Below, one piece after another: positions 57,449 through 57,450 of a DNA stretch of 57,450 bases; position 1 is the first letter of the stretch; every line of letters starts with the position of its first letter. The notes under the pieces are model-generated. The model saw only the letters and a list, made by a program, of their open reading frames with translations. It was not told the origin of the DNA and ran no database searches. The DNA is from Pseudomonadota bacterium (GTDB lineage Bacteria; Pseudomonadota; Gammaproteobacteria; Acidithiobacillales; Acidithiobacillaceae): NCBI GenBank assembly GCA_021821885.1, contig JAKARO010000011.1:1-57450 (forward strand), in the 5' to 3' direction. Position numbers and translations under genes: made by a program.

Positions 57449-57450
57449 TA

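Overview
The window looks like a chromosomal segment of an aerobic Gram-negative proteobacterium with a sulfur-oxidising lifestyle. An Acidithiobacillus-like (Acidithiobacillia) chromosome is my best guess. The hints are an outer-membrane porin, two lipoproteins, a quinone-linked PyrD and an oxygen-dependent HemF, together with sulfur-linked proteins: a secreted DsrE-like protein, a GcvH/LbpA-like lipoyl carrier and a persulfide-dioxygenase-like MBL enzyme under an ArsR regulator. Taxonomy was not tested by search.

Layout. 1-1482 is an IS graveyard: the tail of one IS3-type element, then a second IS3 element with a frameshift and a lost catalytic Asp. 1633-6917 is an intact 5.3-kb IS1595-family element with perfect 25-bp inverted repeats and an 8-bp target duplication. 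It carries a type IIG restriction-modification gene, an HTH gene, a 149-aa winged-helix protein and the transposase, with a shared control region that holds two tandem palindromes. 7328-9864 holds a secreted DUF302 protein, a porin and a secreted DsrE-like protein, closed by a terminator. Directly behind the terminator sits a short ORF-less group II intron (class C-like). 10772-13602 has an APC permease, a polyprenyl diphosphate synthase and tRNA-Pro.

13643-14710 is gene-poor and ends in a second tRNA 3'-half-like sequence. 14778-17352 encodes a PP0621-type protein, an FtsI-like transpeptidase and two small membrane proteins. 17349-24951 holds uup, a family 4 uracil-DNA glycosylase, an epimerase, a luciferase-like oxidoreductase, orn, an orphan OmpR-type regulator and an Slp lipoprotein. 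tRNA-Leu and a DUF3568 lipoprotein follow. 31196-25754 is a tight minus-strand operon, purH-purD-tsaC-hemF-pyrD, with its own promoter and an intrinsic terminator in the leader. 32098-37861 holds an MFS carrier, a TPP riboswitch with thiC, an esterase, a dihydrolipoyl dehydrogenase-like gene and tRNA-Glu.

38050-38859 is decayed (fragments of a polysaccharide deacetylase and a DUF4015 glycosidase). 39200-43030 encodes a globin, a 2Fe-2S/flavin reductase, a hemerythrin, a lipoyl carrier and a second hemerythrin. A dead tnpB and a Crp/Fnr regulator follow. 45238-47790 is a thiol/sulfur block on the minus strand (thioredoxin-like, MFS, ArsR, MBL). 48113-57448 is housekeeping: rph-rdgB, an RpoS-like sigma factor, then rpsU-yqeY-mutS2-dnaG-rpoD and a CAU-anticodon tRNA.

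All calls come from reading the sequence. No database search, fold prediction or expression data was used.
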